Counted from the stretch's first letter, positions 33,080-41,657 are shown. The stretch is 64,000 nt of DNA from an uncultured Neglectibacter sp. (GCA_937958185.1 CALFFN010000009.1:1-64000); one strand, 5' to 3'. Notes: generated by a model from the letters alone, not told the origin. Numbers and translations: made by a program.

Positions 33080-34999
33080 TTATTCACCCCAGACCTCGGC
33101 AATCTTATCTTTAATCTTTTGCTCCTCATTTGCAATGGCTTCTCTATGAGCAATAATCGCGACTTGATGCTGTTCAATTTCTGCGATGATAGTTTTTTGC
33201 GTTTCTAATGGCGGCAATGGAATTTTGCAGCTTCTTACCAAATCACTGTTAAGATTATTTACCACCCCGCCAGTTGCCAGCCTTTGATATTCTTGCATAA
33301 TGGCATCTGAACCCAACATATAGCAGAGATATATTGGGTCAAATAATTCCTTGCTATTTCTAATTATTAACCAGCCATCATGAACACATCCGTCAATATC
33401 TAATATATATGGTCTGCCAAAGCTCATTGAATTAGAGAGTATTAAATCTCCCTTTTTTACAAAACGAGACTTGTGTGCTCCCTCCAACGTTATTTTTTCT
33501 TTTGTAGACTGTATAAATAATGAGCTGGGCTTTCCATCTCCAATTTTAATCCAATTAACCCCATTTGGATCATCTGTAATATAATCGTTAATCGGCCTTG
33601 GCGATGCACCTCTCTCAACTTCACAAACATCTCCTATGCATACCATTGGCCACGAACTGTTGAAATCAACAGCTTGTCTGTATCTATCTGCTAGTAGTAC
33701 ATAATCCTGTTTTCTAATTTTATCTTTATCTGCAACAACAATGTTTTCGTTTTCTTCATCTATCTTTCCCGATTGATAACACTTAAATAAATCAACAATA
33801 TATGGAATCTCGCTATCCTTTATTTCACGACGCTGGGCTCCGAGGTCAAATCCGTCGTTATTGAGCTTAACGAACAGAATGCTGCCTTTCTCCTTTGCCA
33901 GTGTCCGGTCAATTAGCAGAATACTGGTTTTTACACCACTATATGGATTAAAAACCCCGGCGGGGAGCGAAATCACGCCATAGAGATAGTTGCCGTCCAC
34001 CAACATTTTGCGCAGATTTTTATAGGCAGTCTGAGATTGGAACACAATGCCCTCCGGAACAATGATCGCTGCTCTGCCCGTGGGATTCAAATGTTCTGCA
34101 ATGTAGTCAACGAACAAGATTTCCGCACGCTTTCCAGAAACACGATAGCGATTATGCGGTGTGATACCGCCCTTTGGCGTCATAAACGGAGGGTTTGCCA
34201 AAATGACATCGTAATAGTCATCCCACTTTTCCAAACTGGTCAGCGTATCATATTCGCTGATGTTCGGTGCAGTAAAACCGTGCAAATACATATTCACACG
34301 GGAGAGCCGCACCATATCAGGGGAAATGTCATAACCCGCAAAGTTTTTGGTCATACGGGTCATATCATCGGCTACCAGTGTGGACTTGCTGTGCTCGTCC
34401 AGATTGGTTTTTTTGATGTAATTATATGCGCTAATCAGGAAACCGGCCGTGCCACAGGCAGGATCAAGGATCGTCTCATTCTTTGTAGGTGCGGTTATCT
34501 CTACCATCATATCAATGATGTGGCGTGGTGTTCGAAATTGGCCTGCATCCCCCTGACTCCCCATGATGGAGAGCAGATATTCGAAAGCATTCCCCAAATC
34601 TTCGCTGTCTTCATAGCTAAATTCAGCAATTTCCTTTAGGAAACGGTTGAGCGTTTCAGGATCACGATACGGAATATAGGCATTACGAAGGATATCCCGA
34701 AATAGCTTCGGAAGGTCGGGGTTATTGGTCATCTTGTCGATGCCCTCTGCATAGAGATCTAAACGGTTCTGGGCGCTGTGTTCCGACAACATAATTTGTG
34801 AGAAAGCATATTTCTCATAATCTGCCTTAAAAAACTCTCGCACACCACCAAACTCAGCTGCCTGTAGATCCATATCATCCATGAATTTATAGATAAGTGC
34901 AATAGTAATCTGTTCTACCTGCGCTTTAGGATCGGGAACTTTACCAACTAAAATATCCCGCAGTGTATTTATTTTTCGCTTTACATCAAAATTCAGCAT
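33080..34999 (-). CDS. hsdM: Type I restriction-modification: HsdM fused to a half HsdS
   Basis: A 639-aa fusion. Residues ~10-440 are an N6-adenine methyltransferase of HsdM type: helical N-terminal domain, motif I DPACGTAGFL (179-188) and catalytic NPPF (269-272). Residues ~450-639 are one HsdS target-recognition domain (WPMVCIGDVCEVERGASPRP, GVNWIKIGDG, KKGDLILSNSMSFGRP, IPLPPLETQKTIIAEIEQ) with its coiled-coil spacer. Normal HsdS has two such domains, and no separate hsdS gene exists here. Two fused chains would pair to read a symmetric, bipartite site. It is 9 nt downstream of hsdR. Confidence 0.88.
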   Translation of the reverse strand: MLNFDVKRKINTLRDILVGKVPDPKAQVEQITIALIYKFMDDMDLQAAEFGGVREFFKADYEKYAFSQIMLSEHSAQNRLDLYAEGIDKMTNNPDLPKLFRDILRNAYIPYRDPETLNRFLKEIAEFSYEDSEDLGNAFEYLLSIMGSQGDAGQFRTPRHIIDMMVEITAPTKNETILDPACGTAGFLISAYNYIKKTNLDEHSKSTLVADDMTRMTKNFAGYDISPDMVRLSRVNMYLHGFTAPNISEYDTLTSLEKWDDYYDVILANPPFMTPKGGITPHNRYRVSGKRAEILFVDYIAEHLNPTGRAAIIVPEGIVFQSQTAYKNLRKMLVDGNYLYGVISLPAGVFNPYSGVKTSILLIDRTLAKEKGSILFVKLNNDGFDLGAQRREIKDSEIPYIVDLFKCYQSGKIDEENENIVVADKDKIRKQDYVLLADRYRQAVDFNSSWPMVCIGDVCEVERGASPRPINDYITDDPNGVNWIKIGDGKPSSLFIQSTKEKITLEGAHKSRFVKKGDLILSNSMSFGRPYILDIDGCVHDGWLIIRNSKELFDPIYLCYMLGSDAIMQEYQRLATGGVVNNLNSDLVRSCKIPLPPLETQKTIIAEIEQHQVAIIAHREAIANEEQKIKDKIAEVWGE

Positions 35000-35008
35000 A
35001 ATAAATCC

Positions 35009-37546
35009 TCACATAAATCTGGATAGGTTGATATTGTCATTGACATAACCAACAATTCTATTCATATTTTCCAAGCCAAGTCGTTTCAAATCTGAGAATG
35101 TATAACTTGGGATTTTCGTACCGAGAAGCTGATACTTTTTATCTTCAATTGCACGGCGCACATTTTTGTCGGTTAAATAGGTCTCAAAAAAGCGGCGCAC
35201 TTCATAGTAATCGCCAGCGGGGACCCCATATGTCAATAGATAGCCATCAAACTCATCATTGACCAATTCCTTTTTACTCTTGAAAGAAGGGATCGCCCCA
35301 AAAATCTTATCGAGCATTTCGCGTACGGTTACACGTCGGTCAGCACCAGTCGCACGGCGCAATTTATCCCATGTGTAGAACTCCGTAGGTCGATGGAGAT
35401 AGGTTTCCTCAATATAGCGTTGAGCAGCAGCAAAATTTCCTTGCTCATATTGTGCTTTGGCCATGGCGTCTTTTTTGACCTCGTCCTCAAATTTTTCAAA
35501 GAACATACGATCAATCTTCATGCCTTGCAGACCGATCTTGGTTTCAGTCATCGTTTTGAGTGGGTCAGGATCAAAGTTCTCGAAGGTAGTGGCTATACTT
35601 CCACCACCGCCAAGCCCTGTGCTTTCACCACCGATACGAGGCAACTTAATAATTTCATCATAGTTGTATTTCTCCTCAAAGAACTCACAGTTTCCGAAGA
35701 AATCAAACAGCTTAAAAGTCTCTTTGACTGCAGAGTGCTCATATTCTGCGCCGTTTCTGCGTTCTTTGAAATTGAAAGTATATGTCCTTGTTCCCCGACC
35801 TTTAATCTGGATAAGATCAGTCGGAGAAAAAATGGGGCGAAAGAGGCCAATATTTAACAAATCCTCACAGTCATAGCCAGTGGTCATCATGCCTACCGTC
35901 ACACAAATGCGTGTTTTGGCAGAGCAATATCCATCAAGGAACTTTGTGGTTCCACTCAAATTGTTATTTTGGAAATTGGTTGTATACTCTTGGGCATTTG
36001 GTACATCCGATGTAATCTGCATAGCAAAATCGGAGTAGTACATGTTCGGAAACATCTTGTCGGCATAGATGTTCAGCAGTTGAGTGATTTTTGCCGCATG
36101 CTTTCGGCTAACACAAAAGATAATCCCCTTGCCAATTTCGCCTGTCAATGGATCTCGCATGGCGTTGTCCATAAAGGTTTTGACAAAAATTTTATTTGTT
36201 TCATCGGAGAAAAATTTCTTTTCAAAGTCTCGTGCACAGAAGGCTTCTTCTTCATCTTCATCCTGTTCGTCACTTTTACGGACAACTGAATATCCTTTAT
36301 CGGCCAGAAGCTGGGTTGTGATATCGGTGCGGGCATCAACTACAGTAGGGTTTACGAGGAACGGACCGTCTGGATCATTGACGCCATCAATCAGGGAATA
36401 CCTGAATGTAGGCTCTCCGCTCTCACATCCGAAAGTGCGATATGTATCCAGTAACTGCCGACGCTCCCATGCACGGGGATCGTTATAAGCAAGGTCATCC
36501 ATGTTTACATTTTTCAGGTAGTCTTTCGGTGTGGCAGTCAGACCCAATTTGTAGCCGATAAAGTATTCAAAAACTGCACGGCTGTTTCCACTGATAGAGC
36601 GGTGGCTTTCATCAGCAATAATAAGAGAAAAATCTGTCGGCTTAAAAATCGTCTTATATTTGTTGTTATATGTCAATGTCTGAACCGTTGAGACAACAAT
36701 ATCCGCTTTTCGCCAGTCTTCCGTATGCTCCTTGAAAATTACAGTTTCATAATCCGGCTTCAAGTAATTGACGAAGTTCTTCTTGGCTTGATTTTCTAGT
36801 TCGATACGGTCAACGAGAAACAGAACACGGTTGGCGTTCCCACTCCTCAGGAAAAGGCGAATTACCGCCGCAGATGTAAGTGTTTTTCCTGTTCCAGTTG
36901 CCATTTCAAATAGGAAGCGCTGGTTACCAGCAGCAACCGATTGCTGAAGTGCCTTGATTGCGTTTACTTGATATTTGCGTAGCAAACGCAGACCACGATC
37001 CTTCATATATTGCAACCGTGTATCAGGATTTTGAAATTCAGGGGCTTCTGTATAGCGCGGTTCACGAACAACAGCAATATAGTCAGGAGTAATTTCCTCA
37101 TTACATAGTCTGGAAGGATCAGCGTTAAGAGCCTTGCTATCTCGAACACTTTCAAAAGAAGGAAAAGATAGAATAATCTGAGGATTCCCCTTATAAATAT
37201 TCCAAAAATAATGAATATTACCGTTGGATAAAATCACATATTTTACAAAATTACTTTTTGCGTATGCGCGAGCCTGTTCCTTACCCACTAAGGGATCTTT
37301 ATATTCTGCTTTTGCCTCCAGGACGATAAATGGCTTCCCCTGTTCGTCCAAAAGCAAAAAATCAATAAATCCATTTTTAACTTTTTCAAAGTTATCGCCA
37401 AAATCGTCAAATTGCTTTTTGGTAATTTTGACATTGGCTTCAACCTGAATATTGGCGGGGCCATTATCGTTGTCAAAGAAGCGCCATCCAGCCTCTTCAA
37501 GCATCTTATTGATTTTTATACGGGATCTTGCTTCTTTTATACTCAT
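35009..37546 (-). CDS. hsdR: Type I restriction endonuclease subunit HsdR
   Basis: An 845-aa subunit. The N-terminal PD-(D/E)XK nuclease has D62 in GFIDFLL and E77-x-K79 in VLEAKAEY. The SF2 translocase motor has Walker A ATGTGKT (216-222), DESH (312-315), GLTATPKDYL and IQIKGRGTRTY. A helical C-terminal domain for binding the methylase follows. It cuts unmodified DNA after ATP-driven translocation. Full length for this shorter HsdR class and no missing motif. It is followed immediately by the fused modification/specificity gene. Confidence 0.93.
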   Translation of the reverse strand: MSIKEARSRIKINKMLEEAGWRFFDNDNGPANIQVEANVKITKKQFDDFGDNFEKVKNGFIDFLLLDEQGKPFIVLEAKAEYKDPLVGKEQARAYAKSNFVKYVILSNGNIHYFWNIYKGNPQIILSFPSFESVRDSKALNADPSRLCNEEITPDYIAVVREPRYTEAPEFQNPDTRLQYMKDRGLRLLRKYQVNAIKALQQSVAAGNQRFLFEMATGTGKTLTSAAVIRLFLRSGNANRVLFLVDRIELENQAKKNFVNYLKPDYETVIFKEHTEDWRKADIVVSTVQTLTYNNKYKTIFKPTDFSLIIADESHRSISGNSRAVFEYFIGYKLGLTATPKDYLKNVNMDDLAYNDPRAWERRQLLDTYRTFGCESGEPTFRYSLIDGVNDPDGPFLVNPTVVDARTDITTQLLADKGYSVVRKSDEQDEDEEEAFCARDFEKKFFSDETNKIFVKTFMDNAMRDPLTGEIGKGIIFCVSRKHAAKITQLLNIYADKMFPNMYYSDFAMQITSDVPNAQEYTTNFQNNNLSGTTKFLDGYCSAKTRICVTVGMMTTGYDCEDLLNIGLFRPIFSPTDLIQIKGRGTRTYTFNFKERRNGAEYEHSAVKETFKLFDFFGNCEFFEEKYNYDEIIKLPRIGGESTGLGGGGSIATTFENFDPDPLKTMTETKIGLQGMKIDRMFFEKFEDEVKKDAMAKAQYEQGNFAAAQRYIEETYLHRPTEFYTWDKLRRATGADRRVTVREMLDKIFGAIPSFKSKKELVNDEFDGYLLTYGVPAGDYYEVRRFFETYLTDKNVRRAIEDKKYQLLGTKIPSYTFSDLKRLGLENMNRIVGYVNDNINLSRFM

Positions 37547-37555
37547 AATAGCACC

Positions 37556-38449
37556 TCAATTCTCGTTGTATGCTCTATCTATAAACGGTTTTGCTTTTTC
37601 AAAATCCGCGGGATTTTGAATATGTAGCTCTACAGCGCCGCAGCCCCAATGCCCGATATTTGTTACATCTCTTGAAAATCCTTCTTCGAAAATCACGGTT
37701 GTTACATCAATCGGGAGGTTCAAGATCAGTTTCTTTTTTAATGCTACAACGGTTACTATGTTTTTGATTTTCTTGAATGCAGCGTACAGCTTTAAATGTG
37801 TTTCGCTAATATCGTCGCCTAGGCTTAATATATAATTGGCCAAGTCCTGATAAAGAATTTTTATGGAGTCATCCGCATTTGCAATTTGCTCTTCAAATGT
37901 TTTGTCAGTAGATTTTGCCTTAGAAGATGGTTCTGCATCTGAAATAGCCGCTGCAACATTTTCATTTATTTGTTCAAACATCAAAAGAGCATCGCCAAAT
38001 TTCTTATATCGAATCAAACTGATGTTTCTATTCATTTGTTTAATAGCGGATTCATCATATTTGGTGAAGTCACCGGCAATACAGATGACACGGGGCATTG
38101 TCCAGTCGATCTTTTCGGCAGCCTTCAACCCCATTTTCTCAATGACTAATACCTTGAAACTGTCTTTATGGTCAAGCAACCAGTTCAAATAAAACAGCCC
38201 TTGATTGATGACATTGTCTTTCATAGAGCGCTTATATTCAAAAATGACAGGACAATGATTCTCATCGATTCCGATGCTGTCCATTCGGCCTCCATCGGTT
38301 GTTTTATATTCGGATGCAAGAAAGGTGACACCGAAAAATGTTTCCATATTATTCTCTATAACAGTCTGCAACTCTTTTTCAAGCGCCACATTTCCGCTTT
38401 GCAGTTCCGAAATGGTTCCGTTTATGTTAAATAATTTTATATCCGCCAT
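37556..38449 (-). CDS. DUF5655-type protein with N-terminal nuclease-like domain
   Basis: About 297 aa. The first ~150 residues resemble a PD-(D/E)XK-like fold of the DUF91 kind: MDSIGIDENHCPVIFEYKRS carries D and E-Y-K in nuclease spacing. The C-terminal ~110 residues (ADDSIKILYQDLANYILSLGDDISETHLKLYAAFKKIKNIVTV, then HWGCGAVELHIQNPADFEKAKPFIDRAY) match the DUF5655 predicted-transport-protein domain often found beside restriction systems. ATG 38449 is chosen; the upstream in-frame extension overlaps fic. It may be an auxiliary nuclease of the system. Confidence 0.7.
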   Translation of the reverse strand: MADIKLFNINGTISELQSGNVALEKELQTVIENNMETFFGVTFLASEYKTTDGGRMDSIGIDENHCPVIFEYKRSMKDNVINQGLFYLNWLLDHKDSFKVLVIEKMGLKAAEKIDWTMPRVICIAGDFTKYDESAIKQMNRNISLIRYKKFGDALLMFEQINENVAAAISDAEPSSKAKSTDKTFEEQIANADDSIKILYQDLANYILSLGDDISETHLKLYAAFKKIKNIVTVVALKKKLILNLPIDVTTVIFEEGFSRDVTNIGHWGCGAVELHIQNPADFEKAKPFIDRAYNEN

Positions 38450-38459
38450 CAGTATTACC

Positions 38460-39065
38460 TCACAATTCTTCTGTTTTAAAGGTCGTATATCCCTCGTAAT
38501 AGTAGCTGTGGTCAATGCCCTTCATATAAACTTCACGGCTATTGATGTCATCGGTCAAGGCGTTTTTCAGAAGATGTTTAATCTCGATATCCTTGATCGG
38601 ACTGCGTTCCATTGCCAGCAGATAGTCCTCTTTGCCCACTTTACTCCAGTCGATAACCTTGTGCAGCTCGGCTTTGAAGATTAAATCCAGCCAAATACGA
38701 GTACTGCGCCCATTTCCTTCTCGGAAGGGGTGGGCAATATTCATCTCCACATACTTCTCGACAATCTCATCAAATGTAGATTGCGGCATTTTGTCGATGT
38801 TTTCAAGCGCCGCCTGAAGATACATCACCGGTGCAAAGCGGAAGTTGCCCTTTGCAATATTGACGGTGCATAGCTCACCGGAAAAGTTGTAGATTTCGTC
38901 AAACAGATACTTGTGGATCGTCTTGAGCGAGGAAAATTTTCCGGCTTCGAGACGGTCGAGCATACCGGTCTCGAATAACTCAAGAGCCTTTTTCTTGCTG
39001 ATGCGTTCTTCCTCGCGGGCTAAGTCAGCCGAGCTTTGAAGCCCCAATTTATTTTCAAGTGCCAT
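38460..39065 (-). CDS. fic: Fic/DOC-family adenylyltransferase-like protein
   Basis: A 201-aa Fic protein with the complete active-site motif HPFREGNGRSTR (112-123), which includes the catalytic His and the phosphate-binding GNGR. Fic enzymes usually transfer AMP to target proteins. The usual inhibitory helix motif [S/T]xxxE[G/N] is not evident, so control may come from a partner. CGGAGG precedes the start. It sits in the middle of the defence operon next to the DUF5655 gene, an arrangement seen in type I restriction loci. Confidence 0.92.
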   Translation of the reverse strand: MALENKLGLQSSADLAREEERISKKKALELFETGMLDRLEAGKFSSLKTIHKYLFDEIYNFSGELCTVNIAKGNFRFAPVMYLQAALENIDKMPQSTFDEIVEKYVEMNIAHPFREGNGRSTRIWLDLIFKAELHKVIDWSKVGKEDYLLAMERSPIKDIEIKHLLKNALTDDINSREVYMKGIDHSYYYEGYTTFKTEEL

Positions 39066-39085
39066 AATGCACCTCCGAAATCAAG

Positions 39086-39559
39086 CTATAGAACTTTTGA
39101 AATAAAAATTATTGCAGCAATTAAGAGCAAGGCTCCGATGAGGAAAGCCACAAATCCGATAGGTTTATTATTATTTTTCTTCGATCTTGGTCTTTGCTGA
39201 GAATATGTATAGATTGTGGGTGCAGACTTCGGCTTTTGAGCTGGGCGCGGTCTGGTGACTTTGTAATATAACGCCAAAGGATCCGTTTGATTCATAATCC
39301 TCGAATAAAAACTATCCAACCATAGTGCATCGCCCGGCTCACACATGTTTTCTTCGGTACAACCCGGGTCATGAACAATTCGATTTCTCACCCATCGGTA
39401 ATGTTTGAGTGTTTTCAAATCTTCATTCCAGCCTGCTACAAGGTAAGTGCCGCGAGGTAAATTCAGCATTTCATCGATATACGCTGAAACTCGTCTTTCA
39501 TCACCCAATACATCGCCGCACAGTTTTTCAAGGTGCTTATATGAATCGATAAATCCCAT
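39086..39559 (-). CDS. Small membrane-anchored protein with HEPN-like motif
   Basis: A 157-aa protein: a helical N-terminal ~100 residues, a basic Pro/Lys-rich linker and one C-terminal membrane helix (~134-155, IGFVAFLIGALLLIAAIIFI). HYRWVRNRIVHDPG contains R58-NRIV-H63, which fits the Rx4H signature of HEPN domains and is preceded by WNEDLKTLKHYRW. Related small proteins occur on clostridial elements, but function is unknown. It is the second gene of the defence operon and the second protein there with this motif. Confidence 0.6.
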   Translation of the reverse strand: MGFIDSYKHLEKLCGDVLGDERRVSAYIDEMLNLPRGTYLVAGWNEDLKTLKHYRWVRNRIVHDPGCTEENMCEPGDALWLDSFYSRIMNQTDPLALYYKVTRPRPAQKPKSAPTIYTYSQQRPRSKKNNNKPIGFVAFLIGALLLIAAIIFISKVL

Positions 39560-39577
39560 AGAAGCAAACCTCCGGAA

Positions 39578-39766
39578 TCACTGCTCTGCCGCCACGCCAG
39601 ATTTCATCCACGCATCGATTTCGCTGATCTTAAACTTCCACAACCGCCCGATTTTGGCAGCAGGCATACTGCGCCGGTCGATCCAGTCGAGAATGGTGTC
39701 CCGGCTGACGCCCAGATACTCTGTAATCTCCTTCATGGAGACCCAGCGCTCAATATTTTGATCCAT
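39578..39766 (-). CDS. Excisionase-type helix-turn-helix protein, first gene of defence operon
   Basis: A 62-aa protein: WVSMKEITEYLGVSRDTILDWIDRRSMPAAKIGRLWKFKISEIDAWM, a MerR/excisionase-like winged HTH with the usual basic wing. ATG 39766 follows AAAGGATGG; the longer upstream frame runs through the promoter. Small HTH genes of this type often lead type I restriction operons. A 20-bp palindrome over the -35 is a plausible binding site for it. Confidence 0.85.
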   Translation of the reverse strand: MDQNIERWVSMKEITEYLGVSRDTILDWIDRRSMPAAKIGRLWKFKISEIDAWMKSGVAAEQ

Positions 39767-39808
39767 CAGAAAGAGCCATCCTTTCTCCGCATACAATTTA
39801 CTAAGTAT

Positions 39809-39850
39809 ATTATAACACGCTTCGGCAGAATCTACAACGGATTTTGTAGA
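39809..39850 (-). promoter_or_regulatory. Defence operon promoter with palindromic operator
   Basis: Minus strand: TTGTAG (39832-39837), a 17-bp spacer and consensus TATAAT (39809-39814). The palindrome TCTACAA-N6-TTGTAGA (39831-39850) covers the -35, so a bound repressor would exclude RNA polymerase. Confidence 0.8.
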
Positions 39851-39883
39851 GTTATGCGGAGTAATTCTGATTTTACTCCAATA

Positions 39884-39923
39884 AAAAGGGATAGGGACAA
39901 CATTTGCTGTCCCTATCCCTTTT
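39884..39923. terminator. Strong terminator upstream of the defence promoter
   Basis: AAAAGGGATAGGGACA pairs with TGTCCCTATCCCTTTT. It ends the stalk-domain gene on the minus strand and insulates the defence promoter. Confidence 0.85.
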
Positions 39924-39945
39924 CGCATATGGCATTTTACTTGAT

Positions 39946-40551
39946 CTACACACCTGCCGGATTGAAGTTGCTGAACTCGTAGTCGCCGTAAGCAAAAGAG
40001 GTGCCGAGGTTAAAGGAACCGTAGGAGAAATACATCGTCACCTGATAGCCCGGATTGAGTGACTGCGCCTCCGCTGCTAACTGCTCGGCAGCTCGCTCAA
40101 TTTCGTCGGCGCTGAACGACTTCCACCAAGCTTTGAACTCGTCCATGCTCATTGCGCCGGAATAGACGGCGGTAAACACCTTCTTGCTGCCGTAGTTGGT
40201 TACCGGCTTCTCTTTGATCTCCCACGATGTGGCAAAATCGGAAGCTGTCTCCTGCGGTTGCGAGGGTTTTGTGACGGTGGCAAACTTCTTGGCGCTGTCA
40301 TAACCCACCGTTAGTCCATACGCCTCAGCCAGTGCCCGTAGCGGGGCGTAGGTGGTGCCGTTCACCGTAAACACCTGAACTGCGTTGCCCTTGGCGTCCA
40401 CGGGGCGGAAGATCTTGCCGTCCACAAGTACCTGAATGGGATAGGCGGTGAGCTTGAAGCTGCCGTCAGACGCCAGCGCCGAGACTGGCAGAGCAATCAG
40501 AGTAAGGGTGATAAGCACCCCTGATAGAAAAGAACACAATTTGGATTTCAT
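39946..40551 (-). CDS. Secreted copper-amine-oxidase-N-terminal-like (stalk domain) protein
   Basis: A 201-aa exported protein. The signal peptide is SFLSGVLITLTLIALPVSALAS, then a stalk domain of the Cu-amine-oxidase N-terminal type (IQVLVDGKIFRP, VFTVNGTTYAPLRALAEAYGLTVGYDSAKKFATVTK), then a uncharacterised C-terminal ~100 residues. Such domains are common in secreted proteins of Clostridia carried on mobile elements. GGAGG precedes the start. It is monocistronic. Its place between the defence operon and the mobilization genes gives no clue to a role. Confidence 0.8.
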   Translation of the reverse strand: MKSKLCSFLSGVLITLTLIALPVSALASDGSFKLTAYPIQVLVDGKIFRPVDAKGNAVQVFTVNGTTYAPLRALAEAYGLTVGYDSAKKFATVTKPSQPQETASDFATSWEIKEKPVTNYGSKKVFTAVYSGAMSMDEFKAWWKSFSADEIERAAEQLAAEAQSLNPGYQVTMYFSYGSFNLGTSFAYGDYEFSNFNPAGV

Positions 40552-40680
40552 GGCAAAGCCTCCATTCGCTTTGATGCTTCCAGCATAGCGGATAGAGGTG
40601 TTAGCGGCAATTCTGTGATTTTCAAAGTTGCACCTGCAAAATTTTTTTGCAATGGGGATTAAGATTCAGAGCCTATTTTG

Positions 40681-40885
40681 TGCTGTTGGGGAATAGATGG
40701 ACACTTCCAAAATTTTTTTGAAATCGGGTGAGAAATTTTCGGGTTTTCGGTGCTGTTGTAGAGTAGAGAAATTCTTTCAAATAAGGTTTTCGTTTTCGCC
40801 GGGAAATGTCCTGTTAGAAATTAGAAAAAAATTTTTGAAATTGCGGTTTAATTTTTCGCCGTTTTTTTGCTGTTATGGAGTGAGG
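40681..40885 (+). repeat. Four degenerate tandem repeats, 58-70 bp period
   Basis: Units begin TGCTGTTGGGGAATAG (40681), TGCTGTTGTAGAGTAG (40751), TCCTGTTAGAAATTAG (40809) and TGCTGTTATGGAGTGA (40868), spaced 70, 58 and 59 bp. Each is followed by an AT-rich block with runs such as AAAATTTTTTTGAAAT. They fill the gap between the stalk protein and the mobilization genes, so they are candidates for an origin of transfer, an iteron array or a partition site. Confidence 0.6.
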
Positions 40886-40942
40886 GGCTTTCCTCCCTCC
40901 GGTGATGGCTCCGGTTACATAGCTGAAAGGAGGAAACGCGCT

Positions 40943-41170
40943 ATGAAAAAAGCGGAGCTCAAAGAGCTTTATCAAATGATGTTCCCCGAGTATCCGGACA
41001 TTGTGACCGTTCGGCAGCTACAAGAGATGCTGGATGTCAGCCGGGCAATCGCCTACAAGCTGATTGGCGACGGCTATATCCCTGCGGTCAAGATTGCCGG
41101 AGCCTTTAAGATCTCGAAGGTGAATGTCATTAACTTCGTGATGGAGGAAGGCGAACGGCGTGCCGGGTGA
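40943..41170 (+). CDS. Excisionase-like helix-turn-helix protein
   Basis: A 75-aa protein: PDIVTVRQLQEMLDVSRAIAYKLIGDGYIPAVKIAGAFKISKVNVINFV, an excisionase-family winged HTH. It is preceded by AAAGGAGG. As the first gene of the rightward mobilization/integration block it is a candidate excisionase or regulator of the relaxase operon. Upstream in-frame sequence belongs to the repeat array and is not coding. Confidence 0.82.
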   Translation: MKKAELKELYQMMFPEYPDIVTVRQLQEMLDVSRAIAYKLIGDGYIPAVKIAGAFKISKVNVINFVMEEGERRAG

Positions 41171-41229
41171 GCGTCCTATAAGTAAGTATATAACTAAGTC
41201 ATTAACTACCCGAAAGAGAGAATACCAGT

Positions 41230-41577
41230 ATGAAAATTGAAAACAAGGTTTACAGCGTGGCGGAGATGAAGGAGCGGGAGATCTTCACAGCGGATTACCG
41301 CTTCATGGATACACCCTGCACCGTAGTTGGAACGCTCGTTTCGAAAGCACAGGCTCGCGGGAAAATGCTTCGCCTGTTCTTCCAGTTGGAGGACGGAAAC
41401 AAAATCATCACCGTGGTCTATTGGTGGCAGAAGTATCTGGGCTTTTATGAGCAGCCCGTAGGCTCTACCTTTCTTCTTCGGTATGTAAAGAACAATAAGG
41501 GTGGTATCCATCTGAACAGCGCCGAAGCGCTAGACAGGAGTATGCGTAATGCCATGGTACAGGAACAGCGAGCATAG
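41230..41577 (+). CDS. Uncharacterised element protein, possible OB-fold
   Basis: A 115-aa protein: FTADYRFMDTPCTVVGTLVSKAQARGKMLRLFFQLEDGNKIITVVYWWQKYLGFYEQPVGSTFLLRYVKN. The alternating beta-strand pattern around TVVGTLVSK and FLLRYV suggests an OB-like barrel, which might bind single-stranded DNA during transfer. That is a guess; no motif proves it. It lies between an HTH gene and mobC in the same direction. Confidence 0.5.
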   Translation: MKIENKVYSVAEMKEREIFTADYRFMDTPCTVVGTLVSKAQARGKMLRLFFQLEDGNKIITVVYWWQKYLGFYEQPVGSTFLLRYVKNNKGGIHLNSAEALDRSMRNAMVQEQRA

Positions 41578-41657
41578 GGTCTGTGTTGCCACCGATCCGG
41601 CAGCTAAAGCTGAAAGGGACGATTGCCCCTGTAACCCCAACAGAAAGGACTGATTTT

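Noticed and set aside
40681..40885. CRISPR array
   Set aside because: Repeats are degenerate, with 58-70 bp period and AT-rich spacers that resemble each other; no cas genes are in the window.
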